The position numbers and the translations under genes were made by a program. The notes beneath the pieces are model-generated. The model saw only the letters and a list, made by a program, of their open reading frames with translations. It was not told the DNA's origin and ran no database searches. From NCBI RefSeq assembly GCF_038811545.1, contig NZ_CP133319.1, positions 1,488,001 through 1,552,000 of the forward strand: 64,000 nt of DNA. The letters run 5' to 3'. This DNA comes from Rhodoligotrophos sp. CJ14 (lineage in GTDB: Bacteria > Pseudomonadota > Alphaproteobacteria > Rhizobiales > Im1). Positions 18,072 to 27,911 of this stretch are shown piece by piece. The first letter of the stretch is position 1, and every line of letters starts with the position of its first letter.

Positions 18072-20123
18072 ATGGCCGAGCACCGCTTCAGTCCCTTGTT
18101 CGAGCCCATCCAGATCGGGCCGGTGAAGGCCAAGAATCGCTTCTACCAGACGCCCCATTGCAATGGCATGGGCAACCTCCGCCCTCAGGCCCACGCGGCC
18201 ATGCGCGGCGTGAAGGCGGAAGGCGGCTGGGCGGTGGTGAACACGGAGCACTGCTCGGTTCATCCGACCGGCGATCTAATGCCAGAGGTGCTGCAGACGC
18301 TGTGGGATGATGGCGATATTCCCGTGCTGGCCCGCATGGTCGAGGCGGTCCATGCCCACGGCAGCCTTGCCGGCGTGCAACTCGCCTACGCCGCCTACTA
18401 CAATGCCAATCGGCTCACCCGCGAGGTGCCCATGGGGCCGATGGCGCGGCCGGTCAGCGGCTATCACCCGGTCCAGGTACGCGCCATGGACAAGCAGGAT
18501 ATCCGCAATCTCCTTAGCTGGTGGGGCGACGCGGCAAAACGCGCGGTCAAGGCCGGATTCGACATCATCAATGTGGATGCCAATTTCTCCACCATCGCCT
18601 TCCAGTTCATGTCGCCGCGCAACCAGCGCACCGACGAATATGGCGGATCGCTGAAGAACCGGGTGCGGCTGCTGAAGGAGCTGATTGAGGTGTCCCGTGA
18701 GGCCAGCGAGGGCCGCTGCGGCATCAGCGTACGGCTGATCGTGGACGAGCTCTGCGGTGAGCAGGGCTTGCGGGTCAAGGATGAGGGCCTGGAGGCAATT
18801 GGCCTCCTCGGCGAATTGCCGGACCTCTGGGACATCGTCATTGGCACCTGGGCGGATGACTCCCCCACCTCGCGCTTTGCCCCGGAGAACGACCACGAGC
18901 CATTTATGATGGGCATCAAGCAGGTCACGACCAAGCCGGTGGTGGGCGTCGGCCGCTTCACCTCGCCGGATACCATGCTGAGCGTCATCCGCCGCGGCAT
19001 TCTCGATATGATCGGCGCGGCGCGGCCCTCGATCGCCGACCCGTTCCTGCCCAAGAAGATCGAGGAGGACCGCACCGAGGACATTCGCGAATGCATCGGC
19101 TGCAATATCTGCGTCTCCAGCCACTTCGCCATGACCAACCTGCGCTGCACCCAGAACCCGACCATGGGCGAGGAATGGCGCCGCGGCTGGCACCCCGAGC
19201 GCATTGCGCCCAAGCACTCCGATCAGACTGTGCTGGTGGTGGGATCAGGTCCAGCCGGGCTCGAGGCTGCACGCGCTCTTGGTCAGCGCGGCTATGAGGT
19301 GGCACTCGCCGAGCGCGGGCGCGAGCTGGGTGGTCGGGTCACCCGCGAGGCGGAGCTCCCGGGCCTGCGCGAATGGCTGAGGGTGCGCGACTGGCGCGTG
19401 GGCCAGATCGCAAAAATGCCCAATGTCTCGATCTATCGCGAAAGCGATCTCTCCGCGGAAGACATTTTGGGCTTCGGCTATCCCGCAGTGGTGCTGGCAA
19501 CCGGCGCATCCTGGCGCGCCGACGGGATCGGCCGGGCGCACCTCGCCGCCATTCCCATGGGCAACGATATCGCCGTGCTGACACCGGATGACATCATGGC
19601 CGGCACTGAGCCTGAGGGACCGGTCCTCGTCTATGACGATGACCACTACTACATGGGTGCTGTCATCGCAGAAAAGCTCGCCCGGGCGAATATTGCGGTG
19701 ACGCTCGTAACCCCCGCCGCCGAGATTTCCGCCTTCACCGAGAACACGCTGGAGCTGGGTCGCACGGCGTTACGCCTGCACGGGCTCGGAGTGCGGATGA
19801 TCACTCATCACGCGCTGCTGGAAGCACATGACAACACGGCGCGGCTCGCTCATATGCGCACCCTGGCGCCACAGGAAATCGCTTGCCGCAGCATTGTCCT
19901 GGTGACCGCCCGCCTGCCCAATGACAAGCTGTTCCACGAACTCACTCGCGATGCCGACCGGCTGAACGATGCGGGCATCCGCTCCGTCACGCGCATCGGC
20001 GATTGCCTGGCGCCCGCGGCCATTGTCGCGGCGGTTTACGCAGGCCATCGCTTTGCCCGTGAGTTCGAGGAACCCCATCCCGCACCGTTCCGGCGCGAGC
20101 GGATCGATCTTCAGGCGGAGTGA
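18072..20123 (+). CDS. Trimethylamine dehydrogenase-like iron-sulfur flavoprotein
   Basis: This 683-residue, two-part enzyme has an old-yellow-enzyme-type FMN barrel (about 1-340), a [4Fe-4S] site C341-x2-C344-x2-C347-x11-C359 and a C-terminal FAD/ADP-binding module (VLVVGSGPAGLEAARAL). RFYQTPHC places a Cys at residue 30, the position that carries covalent FMN in trimethylamine dehydrogenase as I recall it. Other TMADH landmarks are present (RTDEYGGSLKNR, GAARPSIADPFLP, GEEWRRGWHPE). However, the positions equivalent to the TMADH catalytic Tyr169 and His172 read Asp169 and Phe172, and substrate-bowl Tyr60 is His60. It is a divergent amine or N-methyl compound oxidoreductase with unknown substrate, overlapping the iclR-type gene. 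Confidence 0.88.
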   Translation: MAEHRFSPLFEPIQIGPVKAKNRFYQTPHCNGMGNLRPQAHAAMRGVKAEGGWAVVNTEHCSVHPTGDLMPEVLQTLWDDGDIPVLARMVEAVHAHGSLAGVQLAYAAYYNANRLTREVPMGPMARPVSGYHPVQVRAMDKQDIRNLLSWWGDAAKRAVKAGFDIINVDANFSTIAFQFMSPRNQRTDEYGGSLKNRVRLLKELIEVSREASEGRCGISVRLIVDELCGEQGLRVKDEGLEAIGLLGELPDLWDIVIGTWADDSPTSRFAPENDHEPFMMGIKQVTTKPVVGVGRFTSPDTMLSVIRRGILDMIGAARPSIADPFLPKKIEEDRTEDIRECIGCNICVSSHFAMTNLRCTQNPTMGEEWRRGWHPERIAPKHSDQTVLVVGSGPAGLEAARALGQRGYEVALAERGRELGGRVTREAELPGLREWLRVRDWRVGQIAKMPNVSIYRESDLSAEDILGFGYPAVVLATGASWRADGIGRAHLAAIPMGNDIAVLTPDDIMAGTEPEGPVLVYDDDHYYMGAVIAEKLARANIAVTLVTPAAEISAFTENTLELGRTALRLHGLGVRMITHHALLEAHDNTARLAHMRTLAPQEIACRSIVLVTARLPNDKLFHELTRDADRLNDAGIRSVTRIGDCLAPAAIVAAVYAGHRFAREFEEPHPAPFRRERIDLQAE

Positions 20124-20893
20124 TGGCGGAAATGGCTGCGGAAAAGCCGCTCGAGCGCTATATGCGAATTCTCGAGCTGATCAGCGGTTTCCCCGATGGC
20201 ATCAGCCTATCGACACTGGCAAGCGCGCTTGACCTGCCGAAGACCACGGCACATCGCCTGCTCAAAGGCTTGACGGATGTCGGCATGATTGAACCCGCGC
20301 CACCGGCAGGGGGAAGCTACCGTCTTGGCACGCGCTTCACCAACCTGCTCTATGCCGGTGCCGATGACGGCTGGATCCGCGCAGTAAGTCAGCCCCTGCT
20401 CCAGGAGCTCGCGACCGCCACCGACCAGGTCTGCTTCATCGCGCGGCTGGATGGCGTGGCCGTGCGCAGCATCGCCATGGTGGCACCCGATAACCCGGTG
20501 CGGCCATATGTGATGCCTGGCCGCGAGATACCGCTTCATACCGGCGCCTCCGCCAAAGCTCTGCTGGCCTTTCTCGACTCCGATCGCCGCTTGGCCCTAT
20601 TGCCTGATCCCCTGCCCCGGCTGACCACCCACACCAAGACCGATCTCGCCGAGATCGAGGCCGAATGGGCCGAGATCCGCCGGACGGGCGTTGCCTTCTG
20701 TGTCGGTGAGGACGTGGAAGGCTTTGCCGGCATCGCCATGCCGGTGCGGGTCGAAGGTAAGCCGATCCGCTACAGCCTGTGCCTCACCGGCACGATCGAG
20801 GGCCTGTTGAATGGCGACCGTGACGGCCACACCCGGCACCTCGCTGCCTGCGCCGACCGCCTCGCGCGCCTTTTGGCTGCCCGGCTCCCCTGA
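20123..20893 (+). CDS. IclR-family transcriptional regulator
   Basis: The protein has 256 residues. An N-terminal winged helix (RILELISGFPDGISLSTLAS, LPKTTAHRLLKGLTDVGMIE) is followed by the IclR effector domain (LHTGASAKALLAFL, GVAFCVGEDVEGFAGIAMPV). The ATG overlaps the TGA of the amine-dehydrogenase-like gene (TGATG), so the two are translationally coupled; a GTG three bases upstream is an alternative. Its likely target is the palindrome at 18039-18057, giving local control of the flavoprotein and possibly of the divergent molybdopterin enzyme. Confidence 0.92.
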   Translation: MAEMAAEKPLERYMRILELISGFPDGISLSTLASALDLPKTTAHRLLKGLTDVGMIEPAPPAGGSYRLGTRFTNLLYAGADDGWIRAVSQPLLQELATATDQVCFIARLDGVAVRSIAMVAPDNPVRPYVMPGREIPLHTGASAKALLAFLDSDRRLALLPDPLPRLTTHTKTDLAEIEAEWAEIRRTGVAFCVGEDVEGFAGIAMPVRVEGKPIRYSLCLTGTIEGLLNGDRDGHTRHLAACADRLARLLAARLP

Positions 20894-22096
20894 TCACGCA
20901 AGCGCTTCATCCCGCGGGGTTGCCGCCCCTTCCTCGAGCCGCCGCTTGAAGTCTTGGGCCGCGAGCGCGAACCCGCCATCCGCATTGTCGACGAAATGAA
21001 TGTGCTGGTTGTCGGCCAGGCTGAAGACGAGGCAGGTCATCAACCCGCGGTCGGCCACATGAGCGCCGTAGACCAGCCGGTCAGCCCGGTATTCCGCGTC
21101 CAAATACTTCATGATCCCAGAGACTTGGACTGGCGTGACATCGAGCACCAGGCGCAAGGTGCCGTCATATTTGCGGAAATCGGTATTCTCGGAGAGCTGG
21201 ACCCGGTAGCTGACCGGATCGAATTTGCCGAGCCGCCGGTTCAGCCGCTGCACCACCAGTTGCACCAGCGAGATCCCCAGGACCTTGGCATATTTGAGCC
21301 AATAGGGATTGCGGCTGGAATTGAGGCGCGCCTCCGCGGCAAGCCCTTGCGGCGGCCAGGAAAAGCGCAGCGACTGGTCATTGACCGGCGCAATCGCCTT
21401 GAGATCACCGCCGGCAAGCTGACCGATCGCATCCATGCTGCGTATCAATGTTTGGCGCTTGATGGCCGGCGCTTCGTTGCGCGCCCGCAGGATCAGCGCG
21501 AGCATGCGCCCGTTGCGGGGCACCAGCGGCTCCCACCGGCAGGAGAGCCCGCCAAGGTCAGGGGCAGCGTCATCCTTCCCGCCCTGCAGCAGAAACGGCG
21601 CGCTCGCGGTCTCCGACTTGATCAGCTGCTCGGCGAATTGGATGCCGCCGCCCACCAACATGGCGAGGAAATTGCCGGGGCTCAGCTCATATTTGCGAAT
21701 GCGCAGGTCCTGGCCCTGCGTCCGCAAGCTCGCGACGGGAATAGCAGCGGCGCGCAATGTGAGGCCAAAGGATTGCCGGCTCACCGCCTGCAATCCCCGC
21801 AAAGCCGCCGATGCGGCCTCTTCCAAAGAAGGAGGCACCAGCACCACGGCGCCGTCACCTCCGAACTCGAAGGGCAGCGTAAGGCCTCCGGCAATGTTCA
21901 TGATCGCCGCGATCGAGGAGGCGCCGATCAGGTTGACGTCTTTATAGCGCCCCTCGGCAATGGCACGGGTTGACGACACCACGTCGGTGATCATCAGCAC
22001 CCAATCATCCGGCACCGGCACATAAGCTTCGAAATTGGCGACCTCGTCGAATTCCGAGAACGACGGCAGGTCAAGATAGAAGCGATCCGAATCCAT
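20894..22096 (-). CDS. DUF3095 family protein (cyclase-like)
   Basis: This 400-residue cytoplasmic protein matches the DUF3095 pattern: [14 protein letters not shown] near the N-terminus, [23 protein letters not shown], and [16 protein letters not shown]. The first and last motifs resemble class III nucleotidyl cyclases (metal-binding Asp in the ITDVVxST loop and the FGGDG hairpin). Whether the family makes cyclic nucleotides is not established. Its stop abuts the iclR-type gene (convergent, no gap), and its start is divergent from msrP with a 100-bp spacer. Confidence 0.75.
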   Translation of the reverse strand: MDSDRFYLDLPSFSEFDEVANFEAYVPVPDDWVLMITDVVSSTRAIAEGRYKDVNLIGASSIAAIMNIAGGLTLPFEFGGDGAVVLVPPSLEEAASAALRGLQAVSRQSFGLTLRAAAIPVASLRTQGQDLRIRKYELSPGNFLAMLVGGGIQFAEQLIKSETASAPFLLQGGKDDAAPDLGGLSCRWEPLVPRNGRMLALILRARNEAPAIKRQTLIRSMDAIGQLAGGDLKAIAPVNDQSLRFSWPPQGLAAEARLNSSRNPYWLKYAKVLGISLVQLVVQRLNRRLGKFDPVSYRVQLSENTDFRKYDGTLRLVLDVTPVQVSGIMKYLDAEYRADRLVYGAHVADRGLMTCLVFSLADNQHIHFVDNADGGFALAAQDFKRRLEEGAATPRDEALA

Positions 22097-22196
22097 GCGG
22101 CACTCCTGCCCTCACGGCAATGTGTGGGCGCGACCGCACCCATTTCCCATCCGCTCCGTCTATATAAGAGCTGATGCAATCAGCCGAGGCGGTCCC

Positions 22197-23144
22197 ATGT
22201 TGATCCGTCGCCCCCACGATATTCCTTATTCCGAAGTCACCCCCAAATCCCTCTATCTGCGGCGACGAGAATTCATCGCCGGAAGCCTTGCCCTAGGCTT
22301 CATGGGTGCCGGAACACAATCCCTCACCGCCGCCCCTCTCAGCGCCGGAAAGAGCACAGTCTCGACGGATGAGAAGCTCACCCCTCGCGAAGACGTGACG
22401 ACATACAATAATTTTTACGAATTCGGCACTGGCAAGAGCGATCCGTCCGAAAACTCCGGCCAGTTTAAGCCGCTGCCCTGGACGATCGAGGTCGGCGGCC
22501 TGGTGGCCAAGCCGAAAACCTTCGACTATGACGAGCTCGTCAAGCTTGCGCCCCTGGAGGAGCGCATCTACCGCCTCCGCTGTGTCGAGGCGTGGTCCAT
22601 GGTCATACCCTGGATCGGTTTCCCCTTGAAAGCGCTTCTCGATCGGGTGGAGCCTGCGGGCTCGGCCAAATTCGTGGCCTTCGAGACGGTGCTGCGACCG
22701 GATGAGATGCCGGGCGTGGGCGGCTTCTTCAAGGTGCTGGACTGGCCCTATGTGGAAGGCCTGCGGCTGGATGAAGCCATGCACCCCCTGACGATCCTCG
22801 CCGTAGGGCTCTATGATGAGACCCTGCCGAACCAGAATGGTGCGCCTGTTCGCCTGGTCGTGCCCTGGAAATATGGCTTCAAGAGCATCAAGTCCATCGT
22901 CCGCATCACCCTGGTTGAGGATCAGCCCAAGACGTCGTGGAATCAGCAGAACCCATCCGAATACGGGTTCTACTCCAATGTTAATCCCGAGGTTGACCAT
23001 CCCCGCTGGAGCCAGGCGACGGAACGGCGCATCGGCGAAGGTGGCCTGTTCGGCGGCAGCCGCCGGCCAACTCAAATGTTCAACGGCTATGGCGAGCAGG
23101 TCGCGAGCCTCTATGCCGGTATGGATCTCAAGGAGAACTTTTGA
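22197..23144 (+). CDS. msrP: Protein-methionine-sulfoxide reductase catalytic subunit MsrP
   Basis: This 315-residue periplasmic molybdenum-cofactor enzyme of the SUOX family repairs oxidised Met in envelope proteins. A Tat-type signal ([20 protein letters not shown]) precedes the conserved [14 protein letters not shown] and the [13 protein letters not shown] segment with the Mo-ligand Cys, followed by [16 protein letters not shown]. The ATG at 22197 is preceded by GAGGCGG. It is directly followed by msrQ, whose TTG overlaps the TGA. Confidence 0.96.
   Translation: MLIRRPHDIPYSEVTPKSLYLRRREFIAGSLALGFMGAGTQSLTAAPLSAGKSTVSTDEKLTPREDVTTYNNFYEFGTGKSDPSENSGQFKPLPWTIEVGGLVAKPKTFDYDELVKLAPLEERIYRLRCVEAWSMVIPWIGFPLKALLDRVEPAGSAKFVAFETVLRPDEMPGVGGFFKVLDWPYVEGLRLDEAMHPLTILAVGLYDETLPNQNGAPVRLVVPWKYGFKSIKSIVRITLVEDQPKTSWNQQNPSEYGFYSNVNPEVDHPRWSQATERRIGEGGLFGGSRRPTQMFNGYGEQVASLYAGMDLKENF
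23131..23143 (+). promoter_or_regulatory. Shine-Dalgarno that fixes a TTG start for msrQ
   Basis: AGGAG at 23131-23135, five bases before TTG at 23141, lies inside the last codons of msrP. The next in-frame ATG (23171) has only a weak GGGG nearby. This supports TTG and tight coupling of msrQ to msrP translation. Confidence 0.65.
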
Positions 23145-23797
23145 CATCGAGCGATGCCAAGCGGGGTGAGATGGTCGGTGCTCACCGCATCACCTCGCCC
23201 CGCGTGATCAACTGGCTGATCTATGTCCTCGGCGTCATGCCGGGCCTGTGGACCTTCTCTCTCGGATTGACCGACCAGCTCGGCGCTGATCCGGTGAAGG
23301 AGCTTGAGCATACCCTGGGCCTGTGGGCGCTGCGCTTTTTGATCCTCACGCTCACCATCACGCCCCTGCGCGAGCTCACCCGTGTGAACTGGCTACGCTA
23401 CCGCCGCGCGCTTGGGCTGCTTGCCTTCTATTACGCAGCCTTTCACTTCACCACCTATCTGGTGCTGGACCAGTCGCTTGACCTTCCCGCGATCGGTGCA
23501 GATATCCTCCGCCGGCCCTATATCACCATCGGCATGTTCGCCCTTACCCTCCTGATCCCCCTGGCGCTCACCTCGAACAATGCCTCGATCAGACGCCTTG
23601 GTCGCAACTGGCGAAAGCTGCACCGGCTCGCCTATGTGGCAACCCTAGCAGGGGCTGTCCATTTCCTGCTGGCCGTGAAATCCTGGCCGCCGGAACCGTT
23701 GATCTATGCGGCCATCGTTGGCTTGCTGCTGGGTTACCGATTGCTTCCGCACACCCTTCGCCGGCCTCTCGTCAGACGGCTCCGCCCGCAGTCCTGA
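23141..23797 (+). CDS. msrQ: Heme-binding membrane subunit MsrQ
   Basis: The 218-residue inner-membrane cytochrome b-type protein passes quinol electrons to MsrP. Ferric-reductase-like helices are visible: [52 protein letters not shown] and [21 protein letters not shown]. His residues in the [15 protein letters not shown] and AVHFLLA segments are expected heme ligands. The TTG start overlaps the msrP stop. Confidence 0.95.
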   Translation: MTSSDAKRGEMVGAHRITSPRVINWLIYVLGVMPGLWTFSLGLTDQLGADPVKELEHTLGLWALRFLILTLTITPLRELTRVNWLRYRRALGLLAFYYAAFHFTTYLVLDQSLDLPAIGADILRRPYITIGMFALTLLIPLALTSNNASIRRLGRNWRKLHRLAYVATLAGAVHFLLAVKSWPPEPLIYAAIVGLLLGYRLLPHTLRRPLVRRLRPQS

Positions 23798-23893
23798 CAA
23801 CCCTGCCCAAGAGTCCGATTGACACCGATCCGTCATGGGCGCGTGATAGCCGCCAAGGGCAAACGCAACAACGGCGTCAAATGGGGGACGAGC

Positions 23894-24997
23894 ATGAAGA
23901 CAGTCACCGCATCTGCATTGCTGATGACCTGCGCCCTGGTCCTGCAGGGCGCGACGGGCACTGCCCGCGCCCAATCGCCTGAGCTCATCGAGGCAGCAAA
24001 GGCTGAAGGCCAGTTGACCACCATCGCGCTGCCTCATGACTGGTGCGGCTACGGCGCACTCATTGAGGGCTTCAAGCAGAAATACGGCCTGCAGGTGAAC
24101 GAGCTCAATCCGGATGCGGGCTCAGGCGATGAGATCGAGGCGATCAAGGCCAACAAGGGCAATACTGGTCCGCAGGCGCCCGACGTGATCGATGTGGGCC
24201 TGTCTTTCGGGCCCTCCGCCAAGGCGGAAGGCCTGTTGCAGCCCTATAAGGTTTCGACTTGGGACACGATCCCCGCCGATGCGAAGGATCCTGACGGCCA
24301 CTGGTATGGCGACTATTACGGCGTGCTCGCCTTCCAGGTGAATGCTGATCTCGTCCCCGAGCCGCCGACCGATTGGAAGGATCTGCTGAAATCCGATTAT
24401 GCCAATGCGGTGGCGCTCGCGGGTGACCCCCGCTCGTCCAACCAGGCGATCCAAGCTGTCTATGCGGCAGGCCTCGCCGCTGGCGAAACCGATCCGGCCA
24501 AGGTCGCGGATGCGGGCCTCAAATTCTTCGCCGATCTCAACAAGGCCGGCAATTTCGTGCCGGTTATCGGCAAGGCCGCCTCGCTTGCCCAGGGGTCGAC
24601 CCCCATCGTGATCCGCTGGGACTATAACGCGCTGGCCGACCGCGATACGCTGCAAGGCAATCCCGAGGTCAATGTCATCGTGCCCAATTCCGGCGTCGTC
24701 GCCGGTGTCTATGTCCAGGCGATCAGCGCCTTTGCGCCTCATCCCAATGCGGCCAAGCTGTGGATGGAATATCTCTATTCCGACGAGGGCCAGATCGGCT
24801 ATCTCAAGGGCTATTGCCACCCGATCCGCTTCAATGATCTCGTCGAGAAGGGCAAGATCCCGCAGGAGCTTCTGGATCGGCTCCCGCCGGCCGAGGCCTA
24901 TAAGAAGGCTGTATTCCCGAGCTTGGACGCACAGAACAAGGCCAATGCGGTCATCACCCAGAAATGGGACAGCGTGGTCGGTGCCAACGTTCAGTAA
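23894..24997 (+). CDS. ABC importer periplasmic binding protein (family 1)
   Basis: This 367-residue binding protein has a signal peptide (SALLMTCALVLQGATGTARA). The mature part begins SPELIEAAKAEGQLTTIALP and shows the type II binding-protein pattern of iron/phosphonate/polyamine-type importers (APDVIDVGLSFGPSAKAEGL, YGDYYGVLAFQVNAD, GSTPIVIRWDYNAL). It heads a four-gene transporter operon with two permeases and an ATPase. No Tyr cluster typical of ferric-binding proteins is obvious, so substrate is left open. Confidence 0.88.
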   Translation: MKTVTASALLMTCALVLQGATGTARAQSPELIEAAKAEGQLTTIALPHDWCGYGALIEGFKQKYGLQVNELNPDAGSGDEIEAIKANKGNTGPQAPDVIDVGLSFGPSAKAEGLLQPYKVSTWDTIPADAKDPDGHWYGDYYGVLAFQVNADLVPEPPTDWKDLLKSDYANAVALAGDPRSSNQAIQAVYAAGLAAGETDPAKVADAGLKFFADLNKAGNFVPVIGKAASLAQGSTPIVIRWDYNALADRDTLQGNPEVNVIVPNSGVVAGVYVQAISAFAPHPNAAKLWMEYLYSDEGQIGYLKGYCHPIRFNDLVEKGKIPQELLDRLPPAEAYKKAVFPSLDAQNKANAVITQKWDSVVGANVQ

Positions 24998-25012
24998 TGG
25001 GCTTTGATATGA

Positions 25013-25038
25013 GGGTTGTGGGTCCATTGCCCCAACCC
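25013..25038 (+). promoter_or_regulatory. Intercistronic hairpin between binding-protein and permease genes
   Basis: GGGTTGTGGG (25013-25022) can pair with CCCCAACCC (25030-25038) across a 7-base loop, with one bulge. It lies in the 54-bp gap after the binding-protein stop. Hairpins here often make the binding protein more abundant than the permeases by partial termination or mRNA protection; that role is inference. Confidence 0.45.
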
Positions 25039-25051
25039 TTCCGGCCTTGCC

Positions 25052-25954
25052 ATGACGAACCAGGTTCAGTCCGCCGCCCCCATGATTGCCGCATCGCGAC
25101 CGATGCGCCGATCCTTTCCTTTGGCCTGGCTTGGGCTTCTCCCATTCCTAGTCTTCGCCATTCTGTTCCTGCTCCTACCGACGGCCTATCTGGTCATCGG
25201 CAGCATCCAGGACCCGGCTGGCAATTTCACCCTCGGCAATATTGCCCAGCTGTTCCAGCCGAACATCCTGAGCGCCTATTGGATCAGCATCCGCATCAGC
25301 GCGGCCTCGGCCATCATCGGCGGATTGCTCGGCTTCCTCCTCGCCTACGCGGTGGTGCTGGGTGGTCTTCCCGCTTGGATCCGGCCGACGCTTCTGACCT
25401 TCTCCGGTGTCGCCTCCAATTTCGCGGGCATTCCCCTGGCCTTCGCCTTTCTCGCCACGCTCGGCCGCACTGGGCTCGTAACCTGGCTCCTCTCCACCTA
25501 TTTCGGCTTCAACCTCTATGCCACCGGCTTCAATCTGCTGAGCTTCTGGGGTCTGACCCTCACCTATCTCTATTTTCAGATCCCCTTGATGGTGCTGATC
25601 CTGACCCCCGCGCTTGATGGGTTGAAGAAGGAATGGCGCGAGGCCTCCGCTATACTGGGTGCCTCGAGCTGGCAATATTGGCGCTATATTGCCCTGCCGG
25701 TGCTCTGGCCAAGCATCCTCGGCACGGTGCTGCTGCTCTTTGCCAATTCCTTCGGCGCGGTTGCCACCGCCTATGCCCTCACTGGCTCGTCCCTCAACAT
25801 CGTCACCATCCTGCTCTATGCACAGATCAGGGGCGATGTGCTGCATGATCCCCATCTCGGCTATGCCCTGGCGCTCGGCATGATCGTAATCACCGGCCTC
25901 TCCAACGGCGCCTATCTCTGGCTGAGGGCCCGCAGCGAAAGGTGGCTGAGATGA
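25052..25954 (+). CDS. ABC importer permease 1
   Basis: This 300-residue inner-membrane permease has six or so helices and the EAA-type loop KEWREASAILGASSWQYWRYIALP that contacts the ATPase. The ATG at 25052 (MTNQVQ) is chosen over an upstream TTG that would translate the intercistronic hairpin. It pairs with the next permease, whose ATG overlaps its TGA. Confidence 0.9.
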   Translation: MTNQVQSAAPMIAASRPMRRSFPLAWLGLLPFLVFAILFLLLPTAYLVIGSIQDPAGNFTLGNIAQLFQPNILSAYWISIRISAASAIIGGLLGFLLAYAVVLGGLPAWIRPTLLTFSGVASNFAGIPLAFAFLATLGRTGLVTWLLSTYFGFNLYATGFNLLSFWGLTLTYLYFQIPLMVLILTPALDGLKKEWREASAILGASSWQYWRYIALPVLWPSILGTVLLLFANSFGAVATAYALTGSSLNIVTILLYAQIRGDVLHDPHLGYALALGMIVITGLSNGAYLWLRARSERWLR

Positions 25955-26739
25955 GGGGCGCGCGCTTCGGCTCCTGGCTCGCTCTCGCCTTGGGCGTGCT
26001 CTATTTCCTGGTGCCGCTGATCTCGACCCTCGAATTCTCCATGCGCATGAAGCGCGGCGAATATTCCTTCGAGGCCTACCGCGTCGTTCTAGGCGATCCT
26101 CGATTCCAGCAGAGCTTCCTGTATTCCACCACGCTCGCCCTTGCCACCATTGTCATCGGCGTGCTCCTGGTGCTGCCCACCGCCTATATCATCCGCCTGA
26201 GGCTTCCAAAGCTAAGGCCCATCGTCGAATTCATCACCCTCCTCCCGCTGGTGGTCCCGGCCATCGTGATCGTGTTCGGCTATCTCCGTATCTACAACTC
26301 GTCATCCTTCCTGCCGATGACCGCGAGCGCCCGCGCGACCGACCTGCTGCTGACCTTCGGCTATGTGACCTTGTCGCTGCCCTATATGTATCGCGCTGTG
26401 GATTCCGGGCTTCGCGCCATTGATGTGCGCACGCTCACCGAGGCCGCGGAGAGCCTTGGTGCGGGCTGGCCGACCATTCTGTTCAGGGTCATCCTGCCGA
26501 ATGTACGCAGTGCCATCCTGTCGGGCGCCTTCCTCACCTTCGCCATTGTCATCGGCGAATTCGTTTTCGCGAGCCTTCTCAACCGCCCCGCCTTCGGCCC
26601 CTATCTGCAGCTGGTCGGCGCCAACCGCGCCTATGAGCCGGCGGCCCTGGCCATCATCGCGTTTCTCGTCACCTGGGCTTGCATGGGGCTGATCCAGGTC
26701 TTCGGGCGCGGCACCCGCGCGAGCAGACCCAGCCTCTAA
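25951..26739 (+). CDS. ABC importer permease 2
   Basis: This 262-residue membrane permease of the PotC/PhnV-like type has the cytoplasmic coupling loop TEAAESLGAGWPTILFRVILP. The ATG overlaps the upstream stop (ATGA), indicating coupled translation and a heterodimeric channel with permease 1. The ATPase gene follows after 16 bp. Confidence 0.9.
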   Translation: MRGARFGSWLALALGVLYFLVPLISTLEFSMRMKRGEYSFEAYRVVLGDPRFQQSFLYSTTLALATIVIGVLLVLPTAYIIRLRLPKLRPIVEFITLLPLVVPAIVIVFGYLRIYNSSSFLPMTASARATDLLLTFGYVTLSLPYMYRAVDSGLRAIDVRTLTEAAESLGAGWPTILFRVILPNVRSAILSGAFLTFAIVIGEFVFASLLNRPAFGPYLQLVGANRAYEPAALAIIAFLVTWACMGLIQVFGRGTRASRPSL

Positions 26740-26755
26740 GGACAGGGACCGGCAT

Positions 26756-27817
26756 ATGGCTTTTCTCGAGCTTGAGAACCTGAGCAAATCCTTTGGCGCC
26801 AATGTCGGCGTGCATCAGGTGACCCTCGCGATCGAGCGCGGCGAGTTCGTATCCTTCCTCGGGCCGTCCGGGTGCGGCAAGACCACCACCCTGCGCATGA
26901 TCGCCGGTTTCGAGCAGCCGAGCAGTGGCACCATCCGCATCGATGGCCGCGACGTGACCGGCTTGCGGCCCAATCAGCGCAATATCGGCATGGTCTTCCA
27001 GTCCTATGCTCTCTTCCCCAATATGACGGTGGCCGAGAATGTCGGCTTCGGCTTGAAGGTGGCGCGCGCACCGGCCACCGAGATCAGCTCTCGCGTCGAG
27101 GAGATGCTGCAGCTGATCGGCCTGCCGCAGCATGGCGAGCGCTATCCCTATCAGCTCTCCGGCGGGCAGCAGCAGCGGGTGGCGCTCGCCCGAGCGCTCG
27201 CGGTAAGGCCGACACTCTTGCTGCTGGATGAGCCGCTCTCCGCGCTCGATGCCAAGATCCGCATCTCCTTGCGCGAGGAGATCCGGCGCGTGCAGCGTCA
27301 ACTCGGCATCACCACCATATACGTGACCCACGACCAGGAGGAGGCACTCTCCATGTCCGACCGGATCGTGGTGATGAATGAGGGCCGCATTGAGCAGCTG
27401 GGCACGCCTTTCGAGATCTACAACTATCCGCGCAGCCGCTTCGTCGCCTCCTTCGTCGGAACGCTGAACACGCTCGCAACAATCGTGACCGATCCGGCTT
27501 CAGGCCGGGTGGAGGTGGATGGCCAGCCTTTGACCGTCTCGGGCCTGAACGGCGCCAAGCCGGGCGATCGATTGACCTTCGCCCTACGGCCAGAGGCAAT
27601 TTCCTTCCGCTCCCCTACCCCTGGCATCAATACGCTGGCCGGCACCCTGGAAGAGGTGAGTTTCTTGGGCTCGATCGTGCGGATGCGGGTGCGGTTCGGC
27701 AAGAATGTTCTGTCGCTCGACACCTTCAACACGCCCAATGAGCCGCCGCCCTCGCGCGGCGACCACGTCACCGTGGGCTTTGCGGCACGCGATCTGCGTC
27801 TTCTTGACAACAGCTGA
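26756..27817 (+). CDS. ABC importer ATPase
   Basis: The protein has 353 residues. The nucleotide-binding domain has Walker A GPSGCGKTT, a Q-loop in MVFQSYALFP, signature [15 protein letters not shown], Walker B LLLLDEPLSALD and an H-loop in YVTHDQEEA. A C-terminal TOBE region (about 240-350) is typical of the PotA/FbpC/UgpC class. It completes the binding-protein, permease, permease, ATPase operon beginning at 23894. Confidence 0.93.
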   Translation: MAFLELENLSKSFGANVGVHQVTLAIERGEFVSFLGPSGCGKTTTLRMIAGFEQPSSGTIRIDGRDVTGLRPNQRNIGMVFQSYALFPNMTVAENVGFGLKVARAPATEISSRVEEMLQLIGLPQHGERYPYQLSGGQQQRVALARALAVRPTLLLLDEPLSALDAKIRISLREEIRRVQRQLGITTIYVTHDQEEALSMSDRIVVMNEGRIEQLGTPFEIYNYPRSRFVASFVGTLNTLATIVTDPASGRVEVDGQPLTVSGLNGAKPGDRLTFALRPEAISFRSPTPGINTLAGTLEEVSFLGSIVRMRVRFGKNVLSLDTFNTPNEPPPSRGDHVTVGFAARDLRLLDNS

Positions 27818-27911
27818 GAGCATCCAGTTTCAGCACCATTGACGCGACTGGACGATTCTGTTCAAGCGTGAGGCGTAATGTTAGACGCCGCCTCTGTGGA
27901 CTGGGTCACCA

